Of a stretch of 64,000 nt of DNA, positions 1 to 8,753 are shown in pieces. Both the position numbers and the translations under genes were made by a program. Under the pieces are notes generated by a model. The model was not told where the DNA came from. It did not search any database and saw nothing but the letters and a program-made list of their open reading frames with translations. Source of the stretch: Myxocyprinus asiaticus (lineage: Eukaryota > Chordata > Actinopteri > Cypriniformes > Catostomidae); NCBI RefSeq assembly GCF_019703515.2, contig NC_059351.1, positions 16,642,001-16,706,000 on the forward strand. The letters are read 5' to 3'. Numbering within the stretch: position 1 is the first letter of the stretch; each line of letters opens with the position of its first letter.

Positions 1-575
1 TGCGTGTCGTGGTCACAACAGACGCCTCCAAAATGGGCTGGGGTGCTGTTTGCAATGGGCACGCAGCCGCCGGCCTCCGGACGGGTCCGCGACTGCATTG
101 GCACATCAACTGCCTCGAGTTGTTGGCAATTCTGCTCGCCCTGCAGAGGTTTCGGCCGTTGATCCAGGGCAAGCACGTGTTAGTTCAGACAGGCAACACG
201 ACGATGGTAGCATATGTCAACTGCCAAGGCGGTCTACGCTCTCGTTGTATGTCACAACTCGCCCGCCGTCTCCTCCTCTGGAGTCAGCAGCACTTCAAGT
301 TGCTGCAAGCCACTCACATCCTGGGCAACCTCAACACTACAGCGGATGCGCTGTCACGACAGGTTACCCTCAGGGGAGAGTGGAGACTCCACCCTCAGGT
401 GGTCCAGCTGATTTGGAGTCGATTCGACAGGCACAGGTGCACCTGTTCGCCTCCCAAGAATCCTCCCCACTGCCCGATCTGGTACGCCCTGACCGAGGTC
501 ATAGATGCGCTGGCACACAGCTGGCCCCCTGGCAGGTACAAATATGCGTTTCCCCCAGTGAGCCTGCTTGCATAG
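1..575 (+). pseudogene. DIRS RT/RNase H ORF, C-terminal part (partial at window edge)
   Basis: The frame is open from the window start to 575. It begins inside the RNase H domain: the motif VVTTDASKMGWGAV near residue 3 carries the first catalytic Asp of the RNase H fold, followed by NCLELLAILLAL with the expected Glu and ILGNLNTTADALSR with a downstream Asp. The tail (WSRF...WYALTE...LAHSWPPG...YAFPPVSLLA) is a region conserved in every DIRS copy here. It may be the Dam-methylase-like domain reported for vertebrate DIRS elements, but that is inference. Intact DIRS frames continue about 60 codons past the stop at 573-575, so this C-terminus looks prematurely ended. RNase H would remove RNA from the RNA/DNA hybrid during reverse transcription. 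Confidence 0.8.
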
Positions 576-799
576 ACCCTGTGCAAGGTCAGGGTGGACG
601 AGGATCAGGTCGTCCTGGTAGCACCCTACTGGCCCATCCAGACGTGGTGCTCGGACCTCACGCTCCTCGCGACAGCTCTCCCCTGGTGAATTCCCCTGAG
701 GAAGGACCTTCTTTTTCAGGGACGGGGCACCATCTGGCACCCGCACCCAGACCTCTGGAATCTCAATGTCTGGCCCCTGGACGGGACGCGAAAACCTAA
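50..799 (+). CDS. Overlapping alternative frame across DIRS RNase H (recombinase N-terminal extension?)
   Basis: A 249-codon frame runs across the RNase H coding region in another register. It is Pro/Ser/Gly/Gln-rich (for example PPSPPLESAALQVAASHS). It would be dismissed as a shadow, but the same frame is open in DIRS B, where it is continuous with the tyrosine recombinase (13485 down to 11977), and in DIRS E (33367 down to 32600). In this copy a frameshift near 770-800 separates it from the recombinase. Overlap of the recombinase ORF with RT/RNase H is known for DIRS elements. I infer this is the recombinase's N-terminal extension; it has no recognised domain. Confidence 0.4.
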   Translation: MQWARSRRPPDGSATALAHQLPRVVGNSARPAEVSAVDPGQARVSSDRQHDDGSICQLPRRSTLSLYVTTRPPSPPLESAALQVAASHSHPGQPQHYSGCAVTTGYPQGRVETPPSGGPADLESIRQAQVHLFASQESSPLPDLVRPDRGHRCAGTQLAPWQVQICVSPSEPACIDPVQGQGGRGSGRPGSTLLAHPDVVLGPHAPRDSSPLVNSPEEGPSFSGTGHHLAPAPRPLESQCLAPGRDAKT

Positions 800-1803
800 G
801 CGGTCTACCATCTGCGGTGGTAGACACGATCACTCAGGCTAGGGCCCCCTCTGTGAGGCGCCTGTATGCCTTTAAGTGGCGTCTGTTCGCTAAGTGGTGT
901 TCTTCTCGTCGGGAAGACCCCCAGAGATGCGCAGTCGGATCAGTGCTTTCCTTCCTGCCGGAGAGGTTGGAAGGGAGGCTGTCCCCTTCCACCTTGAAGG
1001 TGTACGTTGCTGCCATAGCAGCACACCACGACGCAGTCGACGGTAAGTCCTTAGGGAAGCATGACCTGATCATCAGGTTCGTAAGAGGCGCCAGGAGGCT
1101 GAATCCCTCCAGACTGTGCCTCGTTCCCTCATCGGACCTCTCTGTAGTTCTTCAGGGTCTACAGAGAGCCCCCTTTGAGCCTTTGCAGTCAGCCGAGCTT
1201 AAGGCACTCTCCTTGAAGACTGCCCTCCTGACTGCGCTCACTTCCATCAAGAGGGTAGGTGACCTGCAAGTGTTCTCTGTCAGCGAAATGTGCCTGGAGT
1301 TCGGTCCAGGTTACTCTCATGTGATCCTGAGACCCTGACTGGGCTATGTGCCCAAGGTTCCCACGACCCCTTTTAGGGATCAGGTGGTGAACCAGCAAGC
1401 GCTGCCCCAGGAGGAGGCAGATCCAGCCCTGTCGTCGCTGTGTCCGGTGCACACTTTACGCATCTATTTGGATCGCACACAAAGCTTTAGAATCTCTGAT
1501 CAGCTCTTTGTCTGCTTTGGTGCACAGCGGAAAGGAAGTGCTGTCTCCAAGCAGAGGATCACCCACTGTCTCACTGATGCCATAACTATGACATATGTCG
1601 CCTAGGACATGCCGCCCCCGGTAGGGCTACAAGCCCATTCTACCAGGGGTGTAGCGGCTCCCTGGGCCCTGGCCAGGGGTGCCTCTCTAACAGACATTTG
1701 CAGAGCAGCGGGCTGGGCAACACCCAACACCTGTGCAAGGTTCTACAACCTCTGGGTGGAACCGATTTCATCCCAGGTAGTGGCACACAATACAAGCGGA
1801 TAA
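766..1803 (+). pseudogene. DIRS tyrosine recombinase with two in-frame stops
   Basis: Tyrosine recombinase (phage-integrase fold), which in DIRS elements integrates a circular DNA intermediate without target-site duplication. One frame runs 766-1803 and is broken only by TGA at 1336-1338 and TAG at 1603-1605. An N-terminal SAM-like core-binding part (ITQARAPSVRRLYAFKWRLF) is followed by the catalytic domain: Arg in TSIKRVGDLQ, the H-x-x-R motif in AHSTRG near 1636, and the nucleophilic Tyr in ARFYNLW near 1745. All catalytic residues are therefore still present. The TGA sits in ILRP*LGYVP and the same TGA occurs in DIRS E. Both fit CGA to TGA decay at a CpG. About 345 codons remain, near full length. 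Confidence 0.85.
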
Positions 1804-2476
1804 GCCTGGGATAGCTGGCCGGGTGTATCGCTTGCACATAGCGCTTTCCACCTCCCTTGGAGCTGAAGACTTGTGCCATTAATTTCCAGTAGTGTTCACA
1901 AACTTTGTTCCCTGGTTGACTTCCTCTGCATGTGGCAGTTCCCTGTAAGGCTAACCGCATGTGATTTATTTATCCTCCGCTAATTTGTTTCTCTGTTGGC
2001 AAACTGCATCTTCCTTGGGCAGAGCCCCTCTGCCCCAGTCTCCATGTTTGTAGTAACTCCTCCCCCATTGGGCAGGATCTACCTTGAAGACTCCCCACAT
2101 GGTTGGAAAGACCATGTGACATATTTTTTCCAATTAAATATCCCCTCCCCCCCCCCCCTTTGGGCAAGGTGTTGTCTCCGTGGTGTCTTCCCATTGGGAG
2201 GGACACCCCCCGACTAGACCTGGCAGCCCAGTCGGATAATCCCCCTTCTTTTTTAAGGAGTGGAAAAAAAGGGGAAAAGAGGCCATGACTGGGTTAAGCC
2301 TGTCTCTGTCTTTTGGGTAGTCGACTTGTCCCCAAAAAGGGCCGTTCAACACTCATAAATATGTTGGGGGAGGTTACATGTCAACCTGATGTGCTGGCTA
2401 TGAGGTATACAGTAGTCTGCCCACCACACACCACCAGTTCACGTAACACAGTTCAGCCAATTGTGGCGTTTCGTAT

Positions 2477-2533
2477 AGGGACCCCTAGTGTCACTACATT
2501 GACACAATGTCGAGTGAGTGACAGATAGGGAAC
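2477..2533 (+). repeat. 3' inverted terminal repeat of DIRS A
   Basis: The terminal sequence reads cctagtgtcactacattgac and then continues to gacagatagggaac. It is the reverse complement of the 5' ends of DIRS C (20661) and matches, in the same orientation, the - strand copies B and D (ending 16651 and 26280). DIRS elements are known to have inverted terminal repeats, so this marks the element's 3' end. Confidence 0.8.
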
Positions 2534-2864
2534 GTCATGGTTACTTGTGTAACCTCCATTCCCTGATGGAGGGAACGAGACGTTGTGTCCCTCTTGCCAC
2601 AATGCTGAACTACCCGCTGAAATGTCCGGACCTTATATCGGCTCCTCAGCATAAAACCTGAATGAGTGGTTGCATACCAGCTCCTTTTATACCCGTATGT
2701 CCGGGGGAGTGGCATGCAAATACCACTCGCCAATTTTCATTGGCCTTTTATTAAAGACCAGAGGTGTCTCGGGCTCCCAAGAGTGACCCCTAGTGTCACT
2801 ACATTGACACAACATCTCGTTCCCTCCATCAGGGCATGGAGGTTACACAAGTAACCATGACGTT
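2534..2864 (-). mobile_element. DIRS-derived mini-element (MITE-like)
   Basis: A 331-bp unit has inverted ends: 2534-2591 and 2803-2864 are reverse complements with few differences. Each arm contains the nested palindromes gttacttgtgtaac and TTCCCTgatggAGGGAA. Between them lies a DIRS 5' promoter/leader in - orientation (promoter elements at 2683-2743) and nothing else of the element. It abuts the end of DIRS A on its left and a truncated LTR on its right. The simplest reading is an internally deleted, non-autonomous DIRS of a subfamily with different terminal sequences. A solo terminal-repeat fragment is the alternative. Confidence 0.55.
2683..2743 (-). promoter_or_regulatory. CCAAT / octamer / TATA promoter module of DIRS mini-element
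   Basis: On the - strand: CCAAT (2739-2743), ATTTGCAT octamer (2714-2721), then TATAAAAGG (2683-2691). The same order and spacing occurs in three other DIRS 5' ends in this window. Confidence 0.6.
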
Positions 2865-3249
2865 TCCCTCCATGTTCATGTGTCTTGTTTTCATTGGTTT
2901 ATTGTCTTGTTATCTCATTGTCAGTCTTGTCGTGTCATTGGTTCATGTTTTAGTAATCTTGTTATCATGTTCATTAGTTTATTCTCATCATTGGCTGTCT
3001 GTCATGCGGTTACCCATATCCATGTATTTAAGCCCTCATATTTGCCATTGTCCTTTGTCAAGTATTGTGTTAATGTAATGTTGTTTGGTTTGGTTCTTGT
3101 TGTTTCACTTTCATAGTCATGGTTCTTGTTTCTTGTTCATGGTTTTGTTTTGATTACTTTTGTGTTTTTAGTTAATAAACTGAATTTGGGTTCTTCATCT
3201 CGTCATCGTCTTCATCATTCTTGTCCTGCTCGCCTGCCTACACATTACA
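2863..3249 (+). repeat. 5' LTR, truncated, of gag-only element
   Basis: It matches 4484-4874 over most of its length (shared catgttcatgtgtcttg and cattggtttattgtcttg). It includes a TATA-like gtatttaag near 3024 and an AATAAA-like taataaact near 3174, and ends acattaca. The first part of the LTR is missing. Confidence 0.7.
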
Positions 3250-3265
3250 GAATACTCGACTTACT

Positions 3266-4376
3266 ATGAAACTAGCAGTTAAACTTCTGCGGTTACGCCA
3301 GGGGAATCATCCCCTCGAGGACTACGTGGCTCAGTTTTGTGGACTGTCACTTGGTGGACTTTAATGATATTGACAAAGACCTTTTTCGTGTGGGCTTAAA
3401 TGAGCGAGTCTGCTCCATGATTCCTGGAGGCAAAATTCAATGGACTCTGACTCAGTTCATTGAATATGCCCTGGTGTTGAGCGGTTTGTCTTTCACTGTG
3501 GGAGTTACTGATGAGGGACTCAGCACTCCCACAAAGGCTGCCACATCTGTGTTTTCTGCCACGGTCCACAAACCAGCGTACATGGTCGATGACCCAGCGC
3601 CCACGCCTGCCACGGTTGACGAGCCAGTTCTTGAAGCCTCATCCGCCCCAGAGCCAGTGTTGCAAGCCTCGTCCGCCATGTCTGCCTCATCATGCTATAT
3701 TGCCATGCCTGCCATTCCTACCTCGTCATGCCATGTTGCCACATCATGCCATGTTGCCATGCCTACCACGTCATGCCATATTACCACGCCTGCCATGCCT
3801 AGTCAAGTGGCCCCGCTTTGCCATGTCACCACGTCGGCCCTGCCTTGTCAAGTCAGCACGCCTATCCCATCATGCCAAGTTGTCATGACCCCTGAGCCTG
3901 CCACGGCTCCACCCTCAGAGCCTTCCACAGCAGTGTTCATGGCCACGGAGGTTGTTCCCCAGTCATTGCCTGTGCTCACGGCCATGGAGGCTGTGCTCAT
4001 GACCACAGAGGTTGTTCCCTCTTCACTGTCTGTACTCACGAACATGGAGACTGTTACCCTGCCACTGCCAGTGCTCACAGCCACTAAGACTGTTCCCCTG
4101 TCACGGCCAATCCCTGAGACTTCCACGGCTCTGCCCTCTGAGCCGCTCTCTCCTGAACCCTGTCCAGCATCCGCAGCCCAGGACCCTATCCCTGCCCTGT
4201 GGTCACCCCCCAAACTGCTGGACCCCGCTACCTTTCTGGATCCGCACCCAAACAGCCAGTCCCCACTCCCTTCCTGGAGCTACTTCTCTGGCCACTGGCT
4301 CCGCACTTGTCTCCTGCTCCACGCCCTCTCTCGCCAGGCCATGCCTCAAGAACTCCACCCCCCAGCTCCCTATTGA
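3266..4376 (+). pseudogene. Gag-like polyprotein with repetitive tail (frameshifted)
   Basis: The ATG at 3266 starts MKLAVKLLRLRQGNHPLEDY, a typical Gypsy-type gag C-terminal core (LRQG-x4-EDY). One frameshift near 3335-3345 moves the reading to the frame open to 4376 (DCHLVDFNDID, then LFRVGLNERVCSMIPGGKI). After about residue 85 the protein turns low-complexity: repeats built on SCHVA(M/T)P between 3690 and 3880, then TEVVPxSLPVLTxME-like repeats between 3935 and 4110, then a Pro/Leu-rich end. No CCHC knuckle, protease or RT follows. Gag would package the element RNA into particles. The repetitive tail is unlike ordinary Gypsy gag and probably came from minisatellite expansion in the DNA. 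Confidence 0.65.
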
Positions 4377-4395
4377 TCTCTTTGAGGGGGGAATA

Positions 4396-4874
4396 TGTCA
4401 CCATTAAATGTGCTTTTGTTCATGTTTTGTCTTCATGTCTTTTATTTTGAAAGTTTAGTTCCTGTTGCCTCTCTCTGGTCATGTGATCATTTTTCCTTCC
4501 ATGTTCATGTGTCTTGTTTTCATTGGTTTATTGTCTTGTTAACTCATTATCAGTTGTGTCATTGGTTCATGTTTTAGTAATCTTGTTATGTTCATTCATT
4601 TAGTCTCGTCATTGGTTGTCTTTTATGTGGTTACCCATGTCCATGTATTTAAGCCTTCATGTTTGCCATCGTCTTTTGTCGAGTATTGTTGGTGTAACGT
4701 CGTGCTAGTCTTCATGCTATTAGTCAAGTCCATGTTTATGCCACTTTGTTTTGATAATTTCATGCTGGGATTTCATGTTTGGATTTCACCTTGTAAATAA
4801 AACTGCACTTGGGTTCTCACATCATCCTTGTCCATTCCTGTGTTTAGCCTGTCCTGCCTGCTTTGTATGTTACA
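4396..4874 (+). repeat. 3' LTR of gag-only element
   Basis: Complete 479-bp repeat beginning TGTCACCATTAAATG after the purine tract and ending TTACA. It contains the 387-bp segment shared with the 5' LTR. An AATAAA signal lies near 4796. Confidence 0.7.
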
Positions 4875-4911
4875 CACACATGCAACAGAAGTGTGTCTTA
4901 ACAGAATTTTC

Positions 4912-4991
4912 CAGGTTAAAGGAATAGTTCACCCAAAAATGAAACTTCTGTCATCTTTTACTCAACCTTATATAATTCCAAACCTGTATGC
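4912..4991 (+). repeat. End of a common teleost dispersed repeat
   Basis: The stretch ggaatagttcacccaaaaat is the terminus of a very abundant fish interspersed repeat; the palindromic element at 61064-61767 has the same terminus. Only about 80 bp remain before a different repeat starts at about 4992. Confidence 0.55.
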
Positions 4992-5768
4992 CTGTGGTTG
5001 TCAAAGTGTGGGGCGCACCCTTTAAGGGAGGTGCGAAGGTATTGTAAGGGGAGCATGGAAGACTGCCCTGTTCTCAAATCTCAGTCACTTTCACGCATTC
5101 AAAAGATTTGTGCGCAATTTCTTTTCCTCCACCTTTTTCTCCTTTAAACATTGTTTATACGTTCACCTGGCACTGCAACGAGTCCTCTTGCTGGCTCAAA
5201 GCATTTATATGTCAGGTGGTGTGGTTTCTTAATGTGTATCAGGAGTGCTCAATTACATCGATTACAATCGACCAGTCAAATGCAAGACAACCACTACTCG
5301 ATTTTGATAACAGGTCAAAAGGGAAAGAGAGCAGAGAGAGAAACCACACAAATAACGAGAGTCTTAAAGATTGCCTTTTTTTCCCGGTTCACTTACCATG
5401 CGCTGAGTCTGAACGCCTCAAAAGGGAATTGCTGACAGGCAGGTTACGTTTATGTGTGCTTTGTTAGCGTGTGCTTCAACAGTCAAAAATTAACTTAACG
5501 GTCTAATACATCATCAAAATGCCTGTCTTGGCAAGGTTACAATGTAAACACAGTCCGTTATGTCTAAAGTAAACATACATAGTCGGACAAAAAAGCGGAT
5601 TTGTATAAAAATCTCGGACTTGTGTAATGCAGCCTAGATCTGCCTGTCTAACATGTTGTTAATAATAAAACAACAATAACAAGAAAACTAGAAAACCACT
5701 TATTGCTCTTGGCTGGATTATTTTAGCAGCTTTAAAAAAATAAATAAATAAATAAAAAAATATATATA

Positions 5769-5832
<64 letters not shown>

Positions 5833-6310
5833 TGGATTATTCTAATCATACAGTGAAGACCAGTAAAATAAATAGTTTTGTCACATTTCACTACAATTCA
5901 TTTTGAATTTACTTGTATACCTGATACTACTGTGAAAAACTTCAAGCACTGTTTTCTAAATTTATATTTATTTTTATTTTTCATTTTTATTTTAATTGAT
6001 TGTAATTTGTTTCTTTGTTCTCATTGTATTACTTACTACTTGTCTTGAATATTTACTTGAACCTGAAACAATGTTTACTTAATTCACAAATTAGTATTAG
6101 GTTTTGTTGTGGTATTGAAATTGATATCAAGAATCATTAAATGTCACTGGTATTGGAACCGACTACTGAACTATCATGACAATGCTTACAATGTAGCCTG
6201 TATTTAAAATTTGCATGGTAGATCTTACTATATAATATTACACATTTATTTTTTATTTTTTTCTTGTTTCAAAAGGGGGAGTGACACAAAAAAATTGAGA
6301 ACCACTACTG
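4992..6310. mobile_element. Putative hAT-type non-autonomous element
   Basis: The segment begins ctgtggttgtcaaagtg and ends ttgagaaccactactg, which are near-inverted (core GTGGTTSTCAA) and resemble hAT/Charlie-type termini. An aggggg-type stretch is present at both ends. No transposase is recognisable inside and I could not find a clean 8-bp target duplication. It includes the (TA)n tract at 5759-5829. The remainder is AT-rich with no supported gene. Confidence 0.35.
5759..5829. repeat. (TA)n microsatellite
   Basis: About 35 TA units with one interruption near the start. Confidence 0.95.
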
Positions 6311-7242
6311 AATGCTTGTATTAAATTTTATTTTATTTTATTTTAATGAGGAATACAAAAGGAGAAATTCTGAAGAATTTAAACACACTCCTCTTTTCTA
6401 TAAAATGCAAGTTTATCATGATGACCCCAGCAGTCAAGCTACAAAAAGCACAAAAAACACCATTAAAGTAGTCCATACCATTCGAGCACTATGTTCAAAA
6501 GCTTCTATAGACAAACATGGGTTATGTGTGAGAAACATGTAGAAATGTAGTTGTCCTAATTCAACAAATTCAAACTGGCATGCCATGTTTGGTTACAACC
6601 CACGTGAACCAATGGCGTTTCATCTTAATGATGTCAAACCTGTATGGACATGTCTAAAATCACTATTTTTGAGTATAACATGAGCACAATGTTACATTTG
6701 TGAGCCCCAGTGGATGGAAAGATTGTTGAATAATGACTTAAAGTTGTTCCTCTTACAAAGCTATCACATGGCTTCAGAAAACTTTAAAGCTGTAATATAA
6801 TGCAGTCGTATGGACTACTTGAATGTACTTTTATGGTGTTTATTTGTCTTTACTGTATCTTGACAGCTTTGGTCAATATAAATTGTTGTTGTATGGAAAA
6901 CCTAAGAGACCCAGCGTAGCAGAACTGCAATATTTAAATATTAAATACACATTTTTAATGCAAAATTAATTAAATTAAATAACACTAGGTAACACAATTT
7001 TTGCTGTGGTAGTAAGTGTTATTTCCTAATTGCTTATGCCCCAGTAGTATAGAAAATGGCTATTATTCCCCACAAACTTTGCTTTTGTGGCCAGGACAGT
7101 GATATTTTGAAATGTACCTATTTCCAATGAGAAAATGGGCGAATTTGTGTCTTTTCGTTCACAAAAATAAGAAAAAAACAAAATATGAATCCAAATTAAC
7201 ATGTATTTATACTAATGTAATACAAAAATGACTACAAAAGAT
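6311..7242. other. AT-rich stretch without a supported gene
   Basis: I see short ORFs without recognisable domains, no splice-consistent exons and no terminal repeats. Confidence 0.5.
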
Positions 7243-7382
7243 TTAGAACGGAGTAATTTTTTCACGAATCAGCACCCAAATGTAGTCTCCTATCATGTTC
7301 TCATTATACTGTCCTTGGTAGCTACGTTCAAAGTTCAGCATCTCCTGATGGAAGAGCTCGTCTTGCTCCTCTGAGTACGCTC

Positions 7383-7383
<1 letters not shown>
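7243..7383 (-). pseudogene. C-terminal fragment of an unidentified conserved-looking protein
   Basis: The - strand encodes about 46 residues beginning GAYSEEQDELFHQEMLNF and including RSYQGQYNENMIGDYIW before a stop. The pattern E-Q-x-E-x-F-H-Q-x3-x-F-E-x-x-Y-Q-G is familiar from repeated, probably transposable-element-derived, hypothetical proteins in fish and arthropod genomes, but I cannot name the family. The upstream part is cut by the (TA)n tract and Tc1 element that begin at 7385. No continuation is visible beyond the insertions. Confidence 0.35.

Positions 7384-7384
<1 letters not shown>

Positions 7385-7415
<31 letters not shown>
7385..7415. repeat. (TA)n microsatellite at Tc1 left end
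   Basis: About 15 TA units ending in the TA that immediately precedes the Tc1 terminus CAGTTGAAG at 7416. Confidence 0.9.
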
Positions 7416-7418
<3 letters not shown>

Positions 7419-8680
7419 TTGAAGTCAGAAGTTTACATACACTTATATTGAAGTCATTAAAACTCATTTTTTTACCACTCCACAGATTTAATATTAGCAA
7501 ACTTTAGTTTTGGCAAGTTGTTTAGGACATCTACTTCGTGCATGACACAAGTAATTTTTCCCAGCAATTGTTTAAAGACAGATTGTTTCACTTTTAATTG
7601 ATTATATCACAATTCCAGTGGGTCAGAAGTTTACATACACTAAGTTAACTGTGCCTTTAAGCAGCTTGGAAAATTCCAGAATATGATGCCGAGCCTTTAG
7701 ACAATTAGACAATTAGTTTCTGACAGGGGGTGTACTGAATTTAAGGTGTACCTGACGATATGTTTTAAGGCCTACCTTCAAACTCAGTGCCTCTTTGCTT
7801 GACATCATGGGAAAATCAAAAGAAATCAGCCAAGACCTCAGAAAAAAATAAAAAAAAATAAATGTGGACCTTCACAAGTCTTGTTCATCTTTGGGAGAAA
7901 TTTTCAAACGCCTGAAGATACCATGTTCATCTGTACAAACAATAGTACGCAAGTATAAACACCATGGGACCAGGCAGCCATCATACCGCTCAGGAAGGAG
8001 TCACAGTCTGTCTCCAGAACATAGTTTGGTGCGAAAAGTGCAAATCATTCCCAGAAAAAAAGGCAATGGACCTTGTGAAGATGCTGGAAGAAACAGGTTG
8101 ACAAGTATCTATATCCACAGTAAAATGAGTACTATATCAACATAAGCTGAAAGGCTGCACAGCAAGGAAGAAGCCACTGCTCCAAAACTGCCATAAAAAA
8201 GCCAGACTACAGTTTGCAGGTGCACATGGGGTCAAAGATCTTACTTTTTGGAGAAATGTCCTCTGGTCTGATGAAACAAATATTGACCTGTTTGGCCATA
8301 ATGACCATCATTATGTTTGGAGGAAAAAGTGTGAGGCTTGCAAGCTGAAATTCCAGCAACTTACTCTAAGAAGCTTGAGGAAAGCTACCCAAAACGTTTG
8401 ACCTAAGTTAAACAATTTAAAGGCAATGCTACCAACAAAATAAAAAAAAAAAAAAAAAATAAAGTAAACTTCTGACCCACTGGGAATGTGATGAAAGAAA
8501 TAAAAGCTGAAATAAGTAATTTTCTCTACTATTATTCTGACATTTCACATTCTTAAAATAAAGTAGTTATCCTAACTGACCTAAGAAAAGGAATGTTTTC
8601 TATGATTAAATGTCAGGAATTGTGAAAAATTGAGTTTAAATGTAAATTATACTAAGGCGTATGTAAGGTTCTGACTGCAA

Positions 8681-8683
<3 letters not shown>
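7416..8683 (+). mobile_element. Sleeping-Beauty-like Tc1 element, internally deleted
   Basis: The left end reads CAGTTGAAGTCAGAAGTTTA and the right end, reverse complemented, CAGTTGCAGTCAGAAC, both flanked by TA. Inner direct repeats of the salmonid/cyprinid SB type are present (gtcagaagtttacatacact near 7623 and its counterpart near 8465). IR/DR termini with doubled transposase sites are known for this group. At 1268 bp it is shorter than the usual 1.6 kb because the central-to-3' transposase region is deleted. Confidence 0.85.
7807..8440 (+). pseudogene. Tc1/SB-type transposase pseudogene
   Basis: Starts MGKSKEISQDLRKK, the paired-like DNA-binding domain of SB-type transposases. An insertion and stop follow near 7848 before VDLHKSCSSLGEIFKRLKI and the second helix-turn-helix (PSYRSGRSHSLSPE, GRRR-like linker). 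Further frameshifts occur near 8040-8150. The first catalytic region is recognisable as FWRNVLWSDETNIDLFGH near 8250, then the sequence jumps from VWRKK (8320) to the C-terminal end (QFKGNAT near 8420), so the second catalytic Asp and the Glu are deleted. It could not catalyse transposition. Confidence 0.8.

Positions 8684-8748
<65 letters not shown>
8684..8748. repeat. (TA)n microsatellite between Tc1 and LTR-like element
   Basis: About 32 TA units fill the whole gap between the Tc1 right end and the LTR-like element that starts at 8749. Confidence 0.95.

Positions 8749-8753
<5 letters not shown>

Larger units (their letters stand above)
1..2533 (+). mobile_element. DIRS-family retrotransposon A, 3' part
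   Basis: This is the 3' half of a tyrosine-recombinase (DIRS) retrotransposon, with its 5' half cut off by the window edge. In order it holds the end of reverse transcriptase/RNase H (1-575), a tyrosine recombinase (766-1803), a 3' untranslated stretch with a C-rich run near 2144-2157, and a terminal repeat ending gacagatagggaac at 2533. The terminal repeat is the reverse complement of the 5' ends of the DIRS copies at 20661 and 26280, which is the inverted-terminal-repeat arrangement expected of DIRS elements. The recombinase has stops and a frameshift separates it from the upstream overlapping frame, so the copy is dead. The family assignment rests on RNase H plus tyrosine recombinase without a DDE integrase. 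Confidence 0.85.
2863..4874 (+). mobile_element. Non-autonomous LTR retrotransposon with a gag-only ORF
   Basis: Two direct repeats (2863-3249 and 4396-4874) flank an internal region of about 1.15 kb whose only ORF is gag-like. The 3' LTR begins TGTCACC directly after a purine-rich tract (gaggggggaata), as expected for a polypurine tract, and ends TTACA. The 5' LTR lacks about its first 95 bases, where it abuts the DIRS mini-element. Protease, RT and integrase are absent, and the gag ORF ends about 20 bp before the 3' LTR, so this is not a simple internal deletion scar visible in one copy. Gag-only LTR elements are known in plants as TR-GAG; calling this an animal counterpart is inference. 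Confidence 0.7.

Noticed and set aside
4984..6318. 8-bp target duplication for the putative hAT element
   Set aside because: ctgtatgc and aatgcttg do not match, so the element call rests on the termini only and was given low confidence.
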